Position numbers and translations under genes: made by a program. A stretch of 53,812 bases of DNA from Novosphingobium beihaiense (GTDB lineage Bacteria; Pseudomonadota; Alphaproteobacteria; Sphingomonadales; Sphingomonadaceae), in NCBI RefSeq assembly GCF_022832375.1, contig NZ_JALHLG010000044.1, positions 1 to 53,812 of the forward strand, written 5' to 3'. Of this stretch, positions 24,056-32,469 are shown piece after piece; position 1 is the stretch's first letter; every line of letters starts with the position of its first letter. Below the pieces are notes generated by a model, which ran no database searches, was not told the origin of the DNA, and saw only the letters and a program-made list of their open reading frames with translations.

Positions 24056-25587
24056 GCGGCTACGCCCCCCAGGATTGCCGCCGCACCATAGCCCACCCAG
24101 TGGTTACTTTGACGTTTACGCGGCCCGCCGAGGCCCAGAATGAGGTGGATATCGGGCAGCGGCGCCTGCTCGGGCGCGCCGCCCTTGGGCGGAAACTTTT
24201 CCTCGATCCGCCGCACCAGCGCGGGCAGGCGGGCGAGCGTGCCGATATCTTCGCGCAGCCGGTCGACGATCATCGCCTCGGGCCCCAGTTCGTCGCGAAT
24301 CCAGTTCTTCACGAAAGGCGCGGCCACGTCCCACATGTTGATATCGGGATCGAGCGCGGTGGCGAGGCCTTCGACCATCACCATGGTCTTCTGCAGCAGC
24401 AGCAAGTGCGGCTGCACCTGCATGTCGAAATCGCGGGTGATGGCGAACAGCCCGTCGAGCATCTGGCCGACCGAGAGTTCGGACACTGGCTTGCCGCGCA
24501 TCGGCTCGCCCACTGCGCGCAGCGCCGTCGCGAACTCCTCGACGTTGTGATAGCTCGGCACGTATTGCGCCTCGAAATGGATCTCGGCCACGCGGCGGTA
24601 ATTGCCGGTGGTGAGGCCATAGAGGATTTCCGCCAGCCACAGCCGCGCCTGCCGGTTGATCCGGCCCATGATGCCGAAATCGATGGCGACAATGGTGCCG
24701 TCCGCCTGCACGAACAGGTTGCCCTGGTGCATATCGGCATGGAAGAAACCGCTCGCAATCGCCTGCGTCAGGAAGGTGAGCACCAGCTTGCGGGCCAGCG
24801 CGGGCAGATCGTGCCCGGCAGCGCGCAGAGCGGCAAGGTCGCTCATCTTGGCGCCATCGACCCATTCGACGGTGAGCACCGATCCGGTCGTGCGGTCCCA
24901 GTCGATGCCGGGCACGCGATACCCTTGCATCCCCTTCATCGATTCGGCGAGTTCGGAGGCCGACGCCGCTTCGCGCCGCAAATCGAGTTCGCGCAGGGTC
25001 CAGCGCTTGAGATTGTCGATCACCGCGCGCGGGCGCAGGCGCTGCGCTTCGCCGCCCAGCACTTCGAGATGCGCAGCGGCCCACTCGTAGGTCTCGACAT
25101 CGCGCGCAAAGGTCTCGCGGATGCGCGGGCGCAGTACCTTGACCGCAACCTGCCGCCCGTCCGTGGTCACCGCGCGGTGGACCTGCGCGATCGAAGCAGC
25201 CCCGATCGGCTGCTCCTCGATGCTTTCGAACAGCGTGTCGATCGGCTTGCCGAAGCTGTCCTCGATCACCGCGCGGATCTGCGCGAAAGGCACCGGAGGC
25301 AGGCTGTCCTGCAAGGTCAGCAGATTGCGCGCGGGCCCTTCGCCGACGAGATCGGGCCTTGTGGCAAGCGCCTGCCCCAGCTTGATCGCCGCCGGGCCGA
25401 TTTCCTGAAACGCGCCCGCGTAATCGGGCTCTGCCCCCTGCCGCGCGCCGAAGCGGGCGGCCCGGCACAGCCGCTTGACCGGAACAGGCGCGTTGCGGTC
25501 GTTCTCGATGCCGCGCAGGGCGCCGTGCCGGGCCAGCACGCGGCCCCATTTCAAAAGCCGGGCGATGTGTGTGATGGGCCGGGTCAC
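24022..25587 (-). CDS. ubiB: UbiB atypical kinase/ATPase of ubiquinone synthesis
   Basis: A 521-aa ABC1/ADCK-family protein. It has the KxGQ motif in AAIKLGQALATRPDLV, an Ala-rich nucleotide loop (GAASIAQVHRA), the ATP-site Lys in QVAVKVLRP, and the catalytic HADMHQGNLFV followed by IAIDFGIMG-like VAIDFGIMG. A C-terminal membrane anchor (WVGYGAAAILGGVAAWAF) ends the protein. UbiB supports the membrane-bound hydroxylation and methylation steps of ubiquinone. The GTG at 25587 is chosen because AGGAGG lies 4 nt upstream; an in-frame TTG at 25623 has no site. Second in the ubiE-ubiB pair. Confidence 0.95.
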   Translation of the reverse strand: MTRPITHIARLLKWGRVLARHGALRGIENDRNAPVPVKRLCRAARFGARQGAEPDYAGAFQEIGPAAIKLGQALATRPDLVGEGPARNLLTLQDSLPPVPFAQIRAVIEDSFGKPIDTLFESIEEQPIGAASIAQVHRAVTTDGRQVAVKVLRPRIRETFARDVETYEWAAAHLEVLGGEAQRLRPRAVIDNLKRWTLRELDLRREAASASELAESMKGMQGYRVPGIDWDRTTGSVLTVEWVDGAKMSDLAALRAAGHDLPALARKLVLTFLTQAIASGFFHADMHQGNLFVQADGTIVAIDFGIMGRINRQARLWLAEILYGLTTGNYRRVAEIHFEAQYVPSYHNVEEFATALRAVGEPMRGKPVSELSVGQMLDGLFAITRDFDMQVQPHLLLLQKTMVMVEGLATALDPDINMWDVAAPFVKNWIRDELGPEAMIVDRLREDIGTLARLPALVRRIEEKFPPKGGAPEQAPLPDIHLILGLGGPRKRQSNHWVGYGAAAILGGVAAWAFTYWSLLS

Positions 25588-25623
25588 AAAACCTCCTCGC
25601 GCCGCCAGGCTGCGAGACCGCAA

Positions 25624-25736
25624 CCTCCCCTCCCGTGAGCGGGAGGGGCCGGGGGAGGGCTTGTGTTTTCAAGGCCAATCGCCCCGGAGGGACCGGACAG
25701 GCCCTCCCCTAACCCCTCCCGCTCGCGGGAGGGGAA
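25624..25736. repeat. Two inverted copies of a GC-rich palindromic element
   Basis: The ubiE-ubiB gap holds two head-to-head copies of a palindrome of about 35 bp (25624-25660 and 25701-25736), each with its own hairpin. The hairpins are 25627-25648 (CCCCTCCCG, TGAG loop, CGGGAGGGG) and 25713-25734 (CCCCTCCCG, CTCG loop, CGGGAGGGG). Reverse-complementing the second gives the first with a few mismatches. Likely a REP-type dispersed repeat that may also tune read-through between the two genes. Confidence 0.75.
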
Positions 25737-25772
25737 CGCGCTGGCTTCACGACTTCCTGTGAAGATCACTCT

Positions 25773-26504
25773 TTAGACCTTCCACCCCGAGTGGATCGCC
25801 ACCAGCCCGCCCATGATCGGCTCGACTTTGGTGTGCTTGAACCCGGCCTTGCGAATCATCGCTTCGAATTCGGGCATCGGCGGGAAACGGCGAATCGATT
25901 CGATCAGGTAGCGGTAGGAATCCGCGTCGCCCGCGATCATCTGGCCGATCTTGGGCACCAGCTTGTGCGAATAGCTGTCGTAGACTTCCTTGAAGCCCGG
26001 CCATTCGGTGGACGAGAATTCAAGGCAGAAGAACCGCCCGCCGTACTTTAGCACGCGGAACGCCTCGGCCAGCGCCTTGTCGATATGCGTCACATTGCGG
26101 ATGCCGAAGGCGATCGTATAGGCATCGAAGAAACGATCGGGGAAGGTCAGCTCCTCGGCGTTCTGGCGCGACCAGACGAGGCCGTCGAGCCCCCGCTCCA
26201 TCGCGCGCTCGATGCCGACATCGAGCATGTCCTGATTGATGTCCGACACGGTGATCGAAGCGCCGCGCTCGGCCATGCGGAAGGCGATGTCGCCGGTGCC
26301 GCCCGCCATGTCGAGGATCTGCTCGCCGTCGCGCGGTTTCACCCGGCGCACGAACTTGTCCTTCCACAAACGGTGCATGCCCACCGACATGGCATCGTTC
26401 ATCACGTCGTACTTGCGCGCGACGGAGGAGAAGACGGCGCCGACGCGCTGCTCCTTCTCGCCGGCATCGATCTCTTCGTAGCCGAAGGAAACGGTATCGC
26501 TCAT
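25773..26504 (-). CDS. ubiE: Ubiquinone/menaquinone C-methyltransferase UbiE
   Basis: A 243-aa class I SAM-dependent methyltransferase that methylates the quinone ring carbon. It shows the UbiE entry motif YDVMNDAMSVGMHRLWKD, the SAM loop DMAGGTGDIAFRMA and the post-II motif GIRNVTHIDKAL. The ATG at 26504 (MSDTVSFGYEEID) fits the family; the in-frame extension upstream does not. It is the first gene of the ubiE-ubiB-membrane protein-coaBC-dut series. Downstream is a palindromic repeat region before ubiB. Confidence 0.97.
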   Translation of the reverse strand: MSDTVSFGYEEIDAGEKEQRVGAVFSSVARKYDVMNDAMSVGMHRLWKDKFVRRVKPRDGEQILDMAGGTGDIAFRMAERGASITVSDINQDMLDVGIERAMERGLDGLVWSRQNAEELTFPDRFFDAYTIAFGIRNVTHIDKALAEAFRVLKYGGRFFCLEFSSTEWPGFKEVYDSYSHKLVPKIGQMIAGDADSYRYLIESIRRFPPMPEFEAMIRKAGFKHTKVEPIMGGLVAIHSGWKV

Positions 26505-26685
26505 GCGCCGGGCTTTAGGCGCAATTGGCGCGCAGGCAAAGAGAGATGCGGCAAATGTTCGCCGGTGCCGCCCGATACCCGCCAATCCCCCATGACAGGC
26601 CTTAGCGTTTCCTTAGCGACATTGTCATATTACCGGCGATCCGCCGCTTGCCCGCGGACGGAGCAGAGAAGCAGGGTCCGGATTT

Positions 26686-28947
26686 TTGATCGTCAAGCCA
26701 GCCATTGCCGGGAATACGCGACGGCGGCGCTTGCTGGTGCCTGTCGCCAGCATGACCTTCGGCTCGCTGGTCCTGCTGGTGCTGCTGACCACATTCCTGA
26801 TCCTGCGCTTCGACGGCACCGCCACCCAGCGCGAACAGCACATGGTGGAACAGGGCTTTCAGCGCCAGGTCGAACAGTACGAGAATGTGCTCGTCCCCCA
26901 GTCCGACTGGGACAAGTCGATCCGGAAGCTGGACCACGAATTCGACGTCTCTTTCGCCGACATCAATTTCGGCTCGCAGCTCTATACCTTCAACGGCGTG
27001 ACACACACGTTCTTCGTCGATGGCGCAGGCAAAGTTCTCTACGCGTCGGTAAACGGCAAGCATGCCGGGTTTGACACGTTCCGGCCGTTCGAAACGGTCG
27101 CGGCGGAACTGATTCAGCCGGTGCGCCAGGCGGAAGCCCGGCGCCCTCCGATCAAACCGGCTCCCGCCGGGAAGCAGGTCACAGTCACCAGTCCGATCCA
27201 GGCCAACGGCCTCGCGCGGGTTGGCGGCACGGTCTATATCGTGATCGCCACCCTGATCCAGCCGGATCTGGGACACGATCTTCCCAAAGGCCCCCGCGCG
27301 CCCATCGCCATCACCGCGATGCCGATCGGCGAAACGCTGCTGGACTCCTTTGCCTCGCGCTATCTGGTCGACGATCTGGAAATCGTGGCCGCCGGTTCGA
27401 ACATGATGGGCAAGGCCTATTTCCGCCTCAACTCTCCCACAGGCCACGAAATCGCCGCTCTCGCCTGGACGCCCCGGCGGCCGGGCATGCTGCTGTTCGA
27501 ACAGCTCCGCTGGCCGCTGCTGGCTGCGCTCATGCTGCTGGCTTTCGCGGGCTGGGTGCTGATCCGGCGCAGCGGAAAAATCGTCGATGACCTGATCCTC
27601 AGCGAGGAACAGGCCAAGCATCTGGGCTATCACGATCAGCTCACCGGTGTTCCCAACCGCGCGCTGCTATTCGAACGCCTGCCGTCTCTGCTGGCCTCTG
27701 TCGGCCATGACACGCCCATGCTGGCCGTGCTCGCCGTCGATCTGGACCGGTTCAAGGAAGTGAACGACACGCTGGGACACTATGCCGGGGATTGCCTGCT
27801 TCAGACATTGGCCGAACGCCTGCAGGACGCGTCGGCCACGTTCAGCGGCGCGTTTACCGCCCGGCTCGGTGGCGACGAATTCGTTCTGGTCAGCCCGGTG
27901 CAGGATCGCCAGGCCGCCGAGGATCTGGCCGACCGTTGCCTGCGCACGATCATGCGGCCGATGCAGTGCGAAGAAGGTGTGATCGAAAGCAGCTGTGCGC
28001 ACGGTGTGCGCTGCTCGATCGATGTCGGCTGCTCGATCGGCGTCGCCCTGGCCGAAGACGGCAAGGCCGATCCGTCCGTCATCCTGCGGCGTGCGGACAT
28101 GGCGCTCTACCGCTCGAAAGCCGACGGCAAGGGCTGCGTGAGCTTCTTCGAACCGGGCATGGACGAAGCCGCCCGGACCCGCCGGACGATGGAAGACAAC
28201 TTGCGGGCCGCGCTGACTAACGGCAGCTTCCACATGGTCTATCAGCCGCAGGTCGACGTGGACGGGAACGTTCCCGCCGTGGAAGCGCTGCTGCGCTGGA
28301 CGCACCCCGAGCTGGGCGAAATATCACCGGCAGCCTTCATCCCACTGGCGGAGGAAACCGGCCTGATCATGGCGATCGGCGAATTCGTGATGCGCCGCGT
28401 CTTCGCAGAAACCGCGCATTGGCAGGACATGCGCATCGCGATCAACGTGTCCGCCATCCAGATGCGCACGGCGGGCTATGCCGCGCAGGTCATGCAACTT
28501 GCGGCCAGAGCCGGAATCGATCCTTCGCGCTACGAGATCGAGCTGACCGAAACCGCCCTGCTGGGAGACGGTCCAGCCACGGCCGAGAACTTCGAAATCC
28601 TGCGCCGCCTGGGCTTCTCGATCGTGCTCGACGATTTCGGGACCGGCTATTCCAGCCTCAGCCTGCTGCACCGCTTCCGGGTCGACAAGATCAAGATCGA
28701 CCAGAGCTTCGTGGCCGATCTCGGCCAGAGCGAGGAAGTCAACGGACTGGTGAGCGCCATCGTGAAACTGGCCCGGTCGTTCAACCTCGGCGTCATTGCC
28801 GAGGGTGTGGAGACCGAAGAACAGCGCCGCCTCCTGACCAAGGCCGGGTGCATGGAATTCCAGGGCTTCCTGACCGGCATGCCGATGCCCGTTGAACGCG
28901 TGCAAGCCCTGTTCGAACCGCACACCGCCTTGCGCCAGCAAGCCTGA
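26686..28947 (+). CDS. CHASE4-GGDEF-EAL cyclic-di-GMP enzyme
   Basis: A 753-aa inner-membrane protein. Helix 1 (about 16-40) and helix 2 (about 268-290) bracket a periplasmic CHASE4-like sensor with QSDWDKSIRKLDHEF and TFFVDGAGKVLYAS. The GGDEF domain has an intact ARLGGDEFVLV (about residue 394) and no RxxD inhibitory site in the usual place. The EAL domain has EALLRW (about 532), a kept ELTE, and VLDDFGTGYSS. Both halves look catalytically competent for making and degrading c-di-GMP. The start is TTG with a weak site, so the first residues are uncertain. No partner gene nearby shows what it regulates. Confidence 0.9.
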   Translation: MIVKPAIAGNTRRRRLLVPVASMTFGSLVLLVLLTTFLILRFDGTATQREQHMVEQGFQRQVEQYENVLVPQSDWDKSIRKLDHEFDVSFADINFGSQLYTFNGVTHTFFVDGAGKVLYASVNGKHAGFDTFRPFETVAAELIQPVRQAEARRPPIKPAPAGKQVTVTSPIQANGLARVGGTVYIVIATLIQPDLGHDLPKGPRAPIAITAMPIGETLLDSFASRYLVDDLEIVAAGSNMMGKAYFRLNSPTGHEIAALAWTPRRPGMLLFEQLRWPLLAALMLLAFAGWVLIRRSGKIVDDLILSEEQAKHLGYHDQLTGVPNRALLFERLPSLLASVGHDTPMLAVLAVDLDRFKEVNDTLGHYAGDCLLQTLAERLQDASATFSGAFTARLGGDEFVLVSPVQDRQAAEDLADRCLRTIMRPMQCEEGVIESSCAHGVRCSIDVGCSIGVALAEDGKADPSVILRRADMALYRSKADGKGCVSFFEPGMDEAARTRRTMEDNLRAALTNGSFHMVYQPQVDVDGNVPAVEALLRWTHPELGEISPAAFIPLAEETGLIMAIGEFVMRRVFAETAHWQDMRIAINVSAIQMRTAGYAAQVMQLAARAGIDPSRYEIELTETALLGDGPATAENFEILRRLGFSIVLDDFGTGYSSLSLLHRFRVDKIKIDQSFVADLGQSEEVNGLVSAIVKLARSFNLGVIAEGVETEEQRRLLTKAGCMEFQGFLTGMPMPVERVQALFEPHTALRQQA

Positions 28948-28961
28948 GATCCCGCTTGAAA

Positions 28962-28982
28962 GGGCGGGGCACCAGCCCGCCC
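28962..28982. terminator. Hairpin between convergent genes
   Basis: GGGCGGG (28962-28968) and CCCGCCC (28976-28982) pair around a 7-nt loop between the convergent GGDEF-EAL and CYTH genes. No T-run follows on either strand, so it may only slow transcription or protect 3' ends. Confidence 0.35.
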
Positions 28983-28998
28983 AGGCACTTCAGCTGCT

Positions 28999-29469
28999 TC
29001 AGCCGCCCTTGGCCAGCGCGGTATTGCTGTATTGCGGATCGCCGGTCACTTCCCGCCCCAGCCATTCGGGCTGCGGGACATCCTCATCCGCCCGGTCGAG
29101 TTCGATTTCCGCCAGGACAAGCCCTTCCAGCGCGCCGGCGAAGACGTCCACTTCCCACGTCCGCCCGGGTCCGGCAGGCACCAGATGGCGCGTTTTCTCC
29201 AGAACCCGCCCCGTCCGCAGCTCCAGCATCGCCAGTGCATCCTCGACAGGGATAGTATATTCGAATTCGGCGCGGGAAAGAGCCGGCCCATCGGTGCGCG
29301 TGGCACCCTTGACCGTCAGCTTCGCACTGCTTCCGTCCACCACCCGGACGCGCACGCTCGCCCCGCCGCTGTCCGAAAGATAAGCCTGACGAATGTGCTT
29401 CTGGCCCGTGACCTGCGCCCGCCAGGCATCGTCTGCGATGAGGAACTTGCGCTCGATTTCGATGGTCAT
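28999..29469 (-). CDS. CYTH-domain triphosphatase
   Basis: A 156-aa protein of the triphosphate tunnel metalloenzyme superfamily. It begins with MTIEIERKFLI, which holds the ExExK metal/phosphate signature. It continues with basic and acidic strands of the tunnel (ASVRVRVVDG, KLTVKG, FEYTIPVEDA, TWEVDVFAG). Bacterial relatives hydrolyse inorganic triphosphate or act as adenylate cyclase class IV/thiamine triphosphatase. The ATG overlaps the CHAD stop (ATGA). The extra frame upstream is the CHAD gene shadow. The pairing with CHAD points to polyphosphate or triphosphate handling. Confidence 0.88.
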   Translation of the reverse strand: MTIEIERKFLIADDAWRAQVTGQKHIRQAYLSDSGGASVRVRVVDGSSAKLTVKGATRTDGPALSRAEFEYTIPVEDALAMLELRTGRVLEKTRHLVPAGPGRTWEVDVFAGALEGLVLAEIELDRADEDVPQPEWLGREVTGDPQYSNTALAKGG

Positions 29470-30374
29470 GCCGCCGGTTTTCCCCCGGCCCGCCAGACGG
29501 CCCACAGCCTGCCCCAATGATCCATCAGTGCCTCCGTTTCCTGTGCCAGAAGTTTCGCCACGGCGGGGGCGGTATCGCGTTCGAGCTGCTTGCGGCGGTC
29601 CGCGGCCAGACCGCGCAGCGCCGCCGCGGAATGGCCATAACGGGACCCCGGCAGGCATGTCTCAAGCCGCTGTTCGAACATGCAGATATCATGATGCAGC
29701 CCCAGCAGATCGGCCAGGCGGCTGAGTTCCGCCGCGCGCGGCTTCATCAGCTCCGGCCACACCGGTTCCAGAAGGCGCGTATGATACCAGTGGTATTTCA
29801 TGCGCTTGCGCAGTTCATGATACTGCGCGGCCCCGGGGTTTCGCGCCACCGCCCGGCGGGCCCTGCCCGCCTGGTCCAGCACTTTGCCGAGGCCGGGGCC
29901 AAGTGCGTCCCAGCCTTCCTGCTCCAGCGTCCAGCCCAAGGCCCGTTCGCGCGCCAGCCGCAGCAGCCCGCGAACTTCCTCCAGCCGCGCATCCGCAGCG
30001 TCCTCAACGCCTGGCTGCTCCAACGCCTGTGCAAAGTGCGCGCGCAGGAACAGCGCCTGCGCCCGGTCGAAGTCCTCCGGCGCACCGGCCAGCAGCAAAT
30101 CGAATGTGTCGAGCATCACCCGGGCATCGCGCGTAAATGCCAGCAGGCGCGCTATATCGCGAAAAGCCGTGTTTTCATAACTATAGCCGGGAAAGCCTGG
30201 CCGCACGAGGCGCAGCAGCGCGCGCAGCTTCTTGCAGGCCTTGCGAACCTCGTGGATCGCCTTGTCGCGGGGCTTGCCCGCAATCGCGGCAAGGGCGCCA
30301 TCGATCTGCTCGCAGGCGATACGATGCACCGCCCGCTTGACGGTGCGGTCTCCGAGTCTGAATCTGTAGGCCAT
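29466..30374 (-). CDS. CHAD-domain protein
   Basis: A 302-aa alpha-helical protein with the conserved histidines and basic residues that bind polyphosphate in CHAD domains. The segments include KAIHEVRKACKKLRALLRLV in the first repeat and YHELRKRMKYHWYHTRLL in the second. It lies directly upstream of the CYTH gene with a 4-bp overlap. In E. coli YgiF the two domains are fused, so here they may act as a two-subunit version. Follows the rplJL terminator by about 90 bp. Confidence 0.9.
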   Translation of the reverse strand: MAYRFRLGDRTVKRAVHRIACEQIDGALAAIAGKPRDKAIHEVRKACKKLRALLRLVRPGFPGYSYENTAFRDIARLLAFTRDARVMLDTFDLLLAGAPEDFDRAQALFLRAHFAQALEQPGVEDAADARLEEVRGLLRLARERALGWTLEQEGWDALGPGLGKVLDQAGRARRAVARNPGAAQYHELRKRMKYHWYHTRLLEPVWPELMKPRAAELSRLADLLGLHHDICMFEQRLETCLPGSRYGHSAAALRGLAADRRKQLERDTAPAVAKLLAQETEALMDHWGRLWAVWRAGGKPAA

Positions 30375-30465
30375 CGGTGCCCCAAGAAGGCGGTCTGGTT
30401 ACACAGGCAAGACAATGCCCCGGATTGTCATGGAATTGCAATGTTTAGCTTGGGCGGCAGGCAAA

Positions 30466-30496
30466 TGAAAAGGGCGGCCCCGGTGGAGCCGCCCTT
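30466..30496 (-). terminator. Intrinsic terminator of rplJ-rplL
   Basis: On the minus strand, AAGGGCGGC and GCCGCCCTT pair around a short loop, and TTTT follows (complement of 30468-30471). It lies 35-65 nt after the rplL stop. Confidence 0.75.
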
Positions 30497-30530
30497 CCCA
30501 TTTTTCGTCCGGTGAAGAACCGGCAGAAGA

Positions 30531-30911
30531 TTACTTGAGCTCGACGGTGCCGCCGGCTGCTTCGATCTTCGCCTTGATTTCTTCGGCTTCCGCCTTGGAA
30601 GCGCCTTCCTTGACGGCCTTCGGAGCACCTTCGACGAGAGCCTTGGCTTCGGCGAGGCCCAGACCGGTGATGGCGCGGACTTCCTTGATGACCTGGATCT
30701 TCTTGCCACCGTCGCCGGTCAGAACGACGTCGAATTCGTCCTTCTCGGCAGCAGCGGCACCGGCGTCACCACCGCCAGCGGCGGGAGCGGCAACGGCCAC
30801 GGCAGCAGCGGCGGAAACGCCCCATGCTTCTTCCAGGGCCTTGGCGAGGTCAGCCGCCTCAAGGACGGTCAGCTGCGACAGTTCTTCAACAAGCTTGGCG
30901 ATATCGGCCAT
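30531..30911 (-). CDS. rplL: Ribosomal protein L7/L12
   Basis: A 126-aa stalk protein of the large subunit that recruits translation factors. The N-terminal dimerisation domain (MADIAKLVEELSQLTVLEAA) is followed by an Ala/Gly hinge (AVAAPAAGGGDAGAAAAEKD) and the C-terminal factor-binding domain (GLGLAEAKALVEGAP, AEAEEIKAKIEAAGG). It follows rplJ by 87 bp and ends in an intrinsic terminator. It is not followed by rpoB, which is unusual for this operon. Confidence 0.98.
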   Translation of the reverse strand: MADIAKLVEELSQLTVLEAADLAKALEEAWGVSAAAAVAVAAPAAGGGDAGAAAAEKDEFDVVLTGDGGKKIQVIKEVRAITGLGLAEAKALVEGAPKAVKEGASKAEAEEIKAKIEAAGGTVELK

Positions 30912-30998
30912 GATACTTTACTCCTGATCTGTGGTCCCGGCGGGCCTCATGCCGCAAACCGGGATAAATCGTTTCGAAACGTGTTACCGAGCTGCGGC

Positions 30999-31514
30999 TC
31001 AGGCAGCGTCCTTCGCGGCGTAGGCGCCGAAGACGCGGGCCAGCTTGGCCGCCGGAGCGGTCGAGAGCTGAGCGATCTTCGTGGCCGGGGCCTGGACGAG
31101 ACCAATGAGCTTGGCGCGAAGTTCGTCGAGCGAGGGCATCGAGGCGAGAGCCTTTACACCTTCGGCATCCAGAACATTCGGGCCCATCGCGCCGCCGACG
31201 ATTTCGATCTTGTCGGTCGTCTTGGCGAATTCGACGACGGCCTTGGCGGCTGCGACGGGGTCCACCGAAGTGGCGATGGCCGTCGGGCCGCTCAGGAAGT
31301 CGCCGATACCGGCATAGTCGGTATCCGCGATGGCAATCTTGGCAAGACGGTTCTTCGCAACCTTGTACGACGCACCGGCTTCCCGGATCTTCGTGCGCAG
31401 TTCGGTGGACTGGGCCACCGTCATGCCGAGGTTGCGGGTGATGACCACCACGCCGACCTCGTTGAAGACCGCGTTGAGCTGGGCGACCGAATCGGCTTTC
31501 TGCGAACGATCCAT
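30999..31514 (-). CDS. rplJ: Ribosomal protein L10
   Basis: A 171-aa protein that anchors L7/L12 dimers to 23S rRNA. It has the L10 features AVFNEVGVVVITRNLGMTVA, KVAKNRLAKIAI and FLSGPTAIATSVDPVAAAKAV (cited in parts). Preceded by a structured leader (31690-31740) that fits L10 autoregulation. The genes that usually precede it (nusG, rplK, rplA) are not adjacent: 480 bp of non-coding DNA and an unrelated gene lie upstream. Confidence 0.97.
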   Translation of the reverse strand: MDRSQKADSVAQLNAVFNEVGVVVITRNLGMTVAQSTELRTKIREAGASYKVAKNRLAKIAIADTDYAGIGDFLSGPTAIATSVDPVAAAKAVVEFAKTTDKIEIVGGAMGPNVLDAEGVKALASMPSLDELRAKLIGLVQAPATKIAQLSTAPAAKLARVFGAYAAKDAA

Positions 31515-31689
31515 GCCTTACTCCTTCACATGTGACCGTTTGGGACGGGTGCCCCGCACGGCCGGCTACGTTTGTCCGCGATACCGAAGCATCACGGGCG
31601 AGTCCGTTCGATGGGGAAGGAGTTTCGCGCCGAAACGCGAGGATGGCACCTGGCTCCAGGGAGCGAAGGGCCGGAAAATTTCCTGTTCC

Positions 31690-31740
31690 CCGTCTAGGCT
31701 GCGAATTAAGAGGGAAGCCCTCAGCAGCGGTCTCGGACGG
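31690..31740 (-). promoter_or_regulatory. Ribosomal protein L10 leader
   Basis: On the minus strand, 176-226 nt before rplJ, CCGTC and GACGG (complements of 31736-31740 and 31690-31694) close a structure. Inside it GCTG pairs with CAGC, and AGGG with CCCT, with an unpaired GAGACC and CTTAAT. This arrangement matches L10 leaders as I know them in alphaproteobacteria, where L10(L12)4 binds and represses its own mRNA. The rest of 31515-31994 has no gene that I can support. Confidence 0.68.
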
Positions 31741-31994
31741 ATGAACGGCACGGTTGCGATCTCTCGAACCGGCCGGTCGGGGCGGGCCATTGGCGCAAAT
31801 GCCCGCAAGAGTCAAGCCGCGAGGCCGCACTCGCCGTGCCTTTTACGGCAAAATTCCGGGGCGCGTCATCCTCTTGCCGTGGTGCCTACCCAATTGTACG
31901 TATTTACACGCAATCCATGACTTGCCATCTGTTAATGCGCTCATGCCAACCTCCCTTTCTTACGGGGGGCATGGACAGCCAGGAGGCGGTTCTC

Positions 31995-32279
31995 ATGCGT
32001 GCGATCAGGTATCAGCCTGTGCCTTTTTCCGTAGGGGGCGTGGCCTATCCCAAGGCCATACCGGTAACGGTGAACAATGCCGCCCCGCCCAAGCGCTATG
32101 GCCCCGAAGACGCCAACGGCTTCAAGCCGATGTTCTTCGCGCACCACGATGCCCCGGAAAACGAAGCCGAAGCAGCCTTGCGGCTCGACTGGGAACAGGC
32201 GGCCGCGCAAGTCATCGCCAGAGCCTATTCCGACGAGCCCCTGAACGAGAAAGGGGCCCTCTTCGACTTTACAGTCTGA
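31995..32279 (+). CDS. 94-aa conserved-looking protein of unknown function
   Basis: The ATG at 31995 is selected by a perfect AGGAGG 8 nt upstream. The soluble, acidic product has MRAIRYQPVPFSVGGVAYPK at its start, then RYGPEDANGFKPMFFAHHD and a C-terminal ...KGALFDFTV. No signal peptide, membrane helix or family that I recognise. It is transcribed away from rplJ and toward a palindromic element and the DUF2975 operon. Codon use is like the core genome, so the gene is likely real. Confidence 0.6.
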   Translation: MRAIRYQPVPFSVGGVAYPKAIPVTVNNAAPPKRYGPEDANGFKPMFFAHHDAPENEAEAALRLDWEQAAAQVIARAYSDEPLNEKGALFDFTV

Positions 32280-32317
32280 GGGGCTGTTTGGGAAATGCCC
32301 ATTCGGGCGTTTTCCGT

Positions 32318-32422
32318 GCGGCACCGGCCCGCTCCCCCACCCGGCCTCCCACAGGATACTGCCAATGGGCGGCTAGGTGGGGGAGCGGGCCGGTGCCGCG
32401 AAATTCGCTTCCAGCGAATTTC
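32318..32422. repeat. Long perfect inverted repeats between convergent genes
   Basis: A perfect 23-bp inverted repeat has arms at 32318-32340 and 32377-32399 (ending ...CCGCTCCCCCAC and starting GTGGGGGAGCGG...) and a 36-nt loop. A second perfect 10-bp repeat, GAAATTCGCT and AGCGAATTTC, follows at 32400-32422. Together they form two adjacent hairpins between the 94-aa gene and the convergent HTH gene. They may end transcription from both sides or be a mobile palindromic element. Confidence 0.75.
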
Positions 32423-32469
32423 CAAACGGACTCTGGGAGCTCCTTTCCGGTTTGCAGCGGCTGCCCGCG

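Noticed and set aside
24100..25638. 512-codon frame opposite ubiB
   Set aside because: UbiB motifs on the other strand are complete, and this frame has no family features.
31836..31994. N-terminal extension of the 94-aa protein
   Set aside because: The perfect AGGAGG before the ATG at 31995 decides the start; the upstream part looks non-coding.
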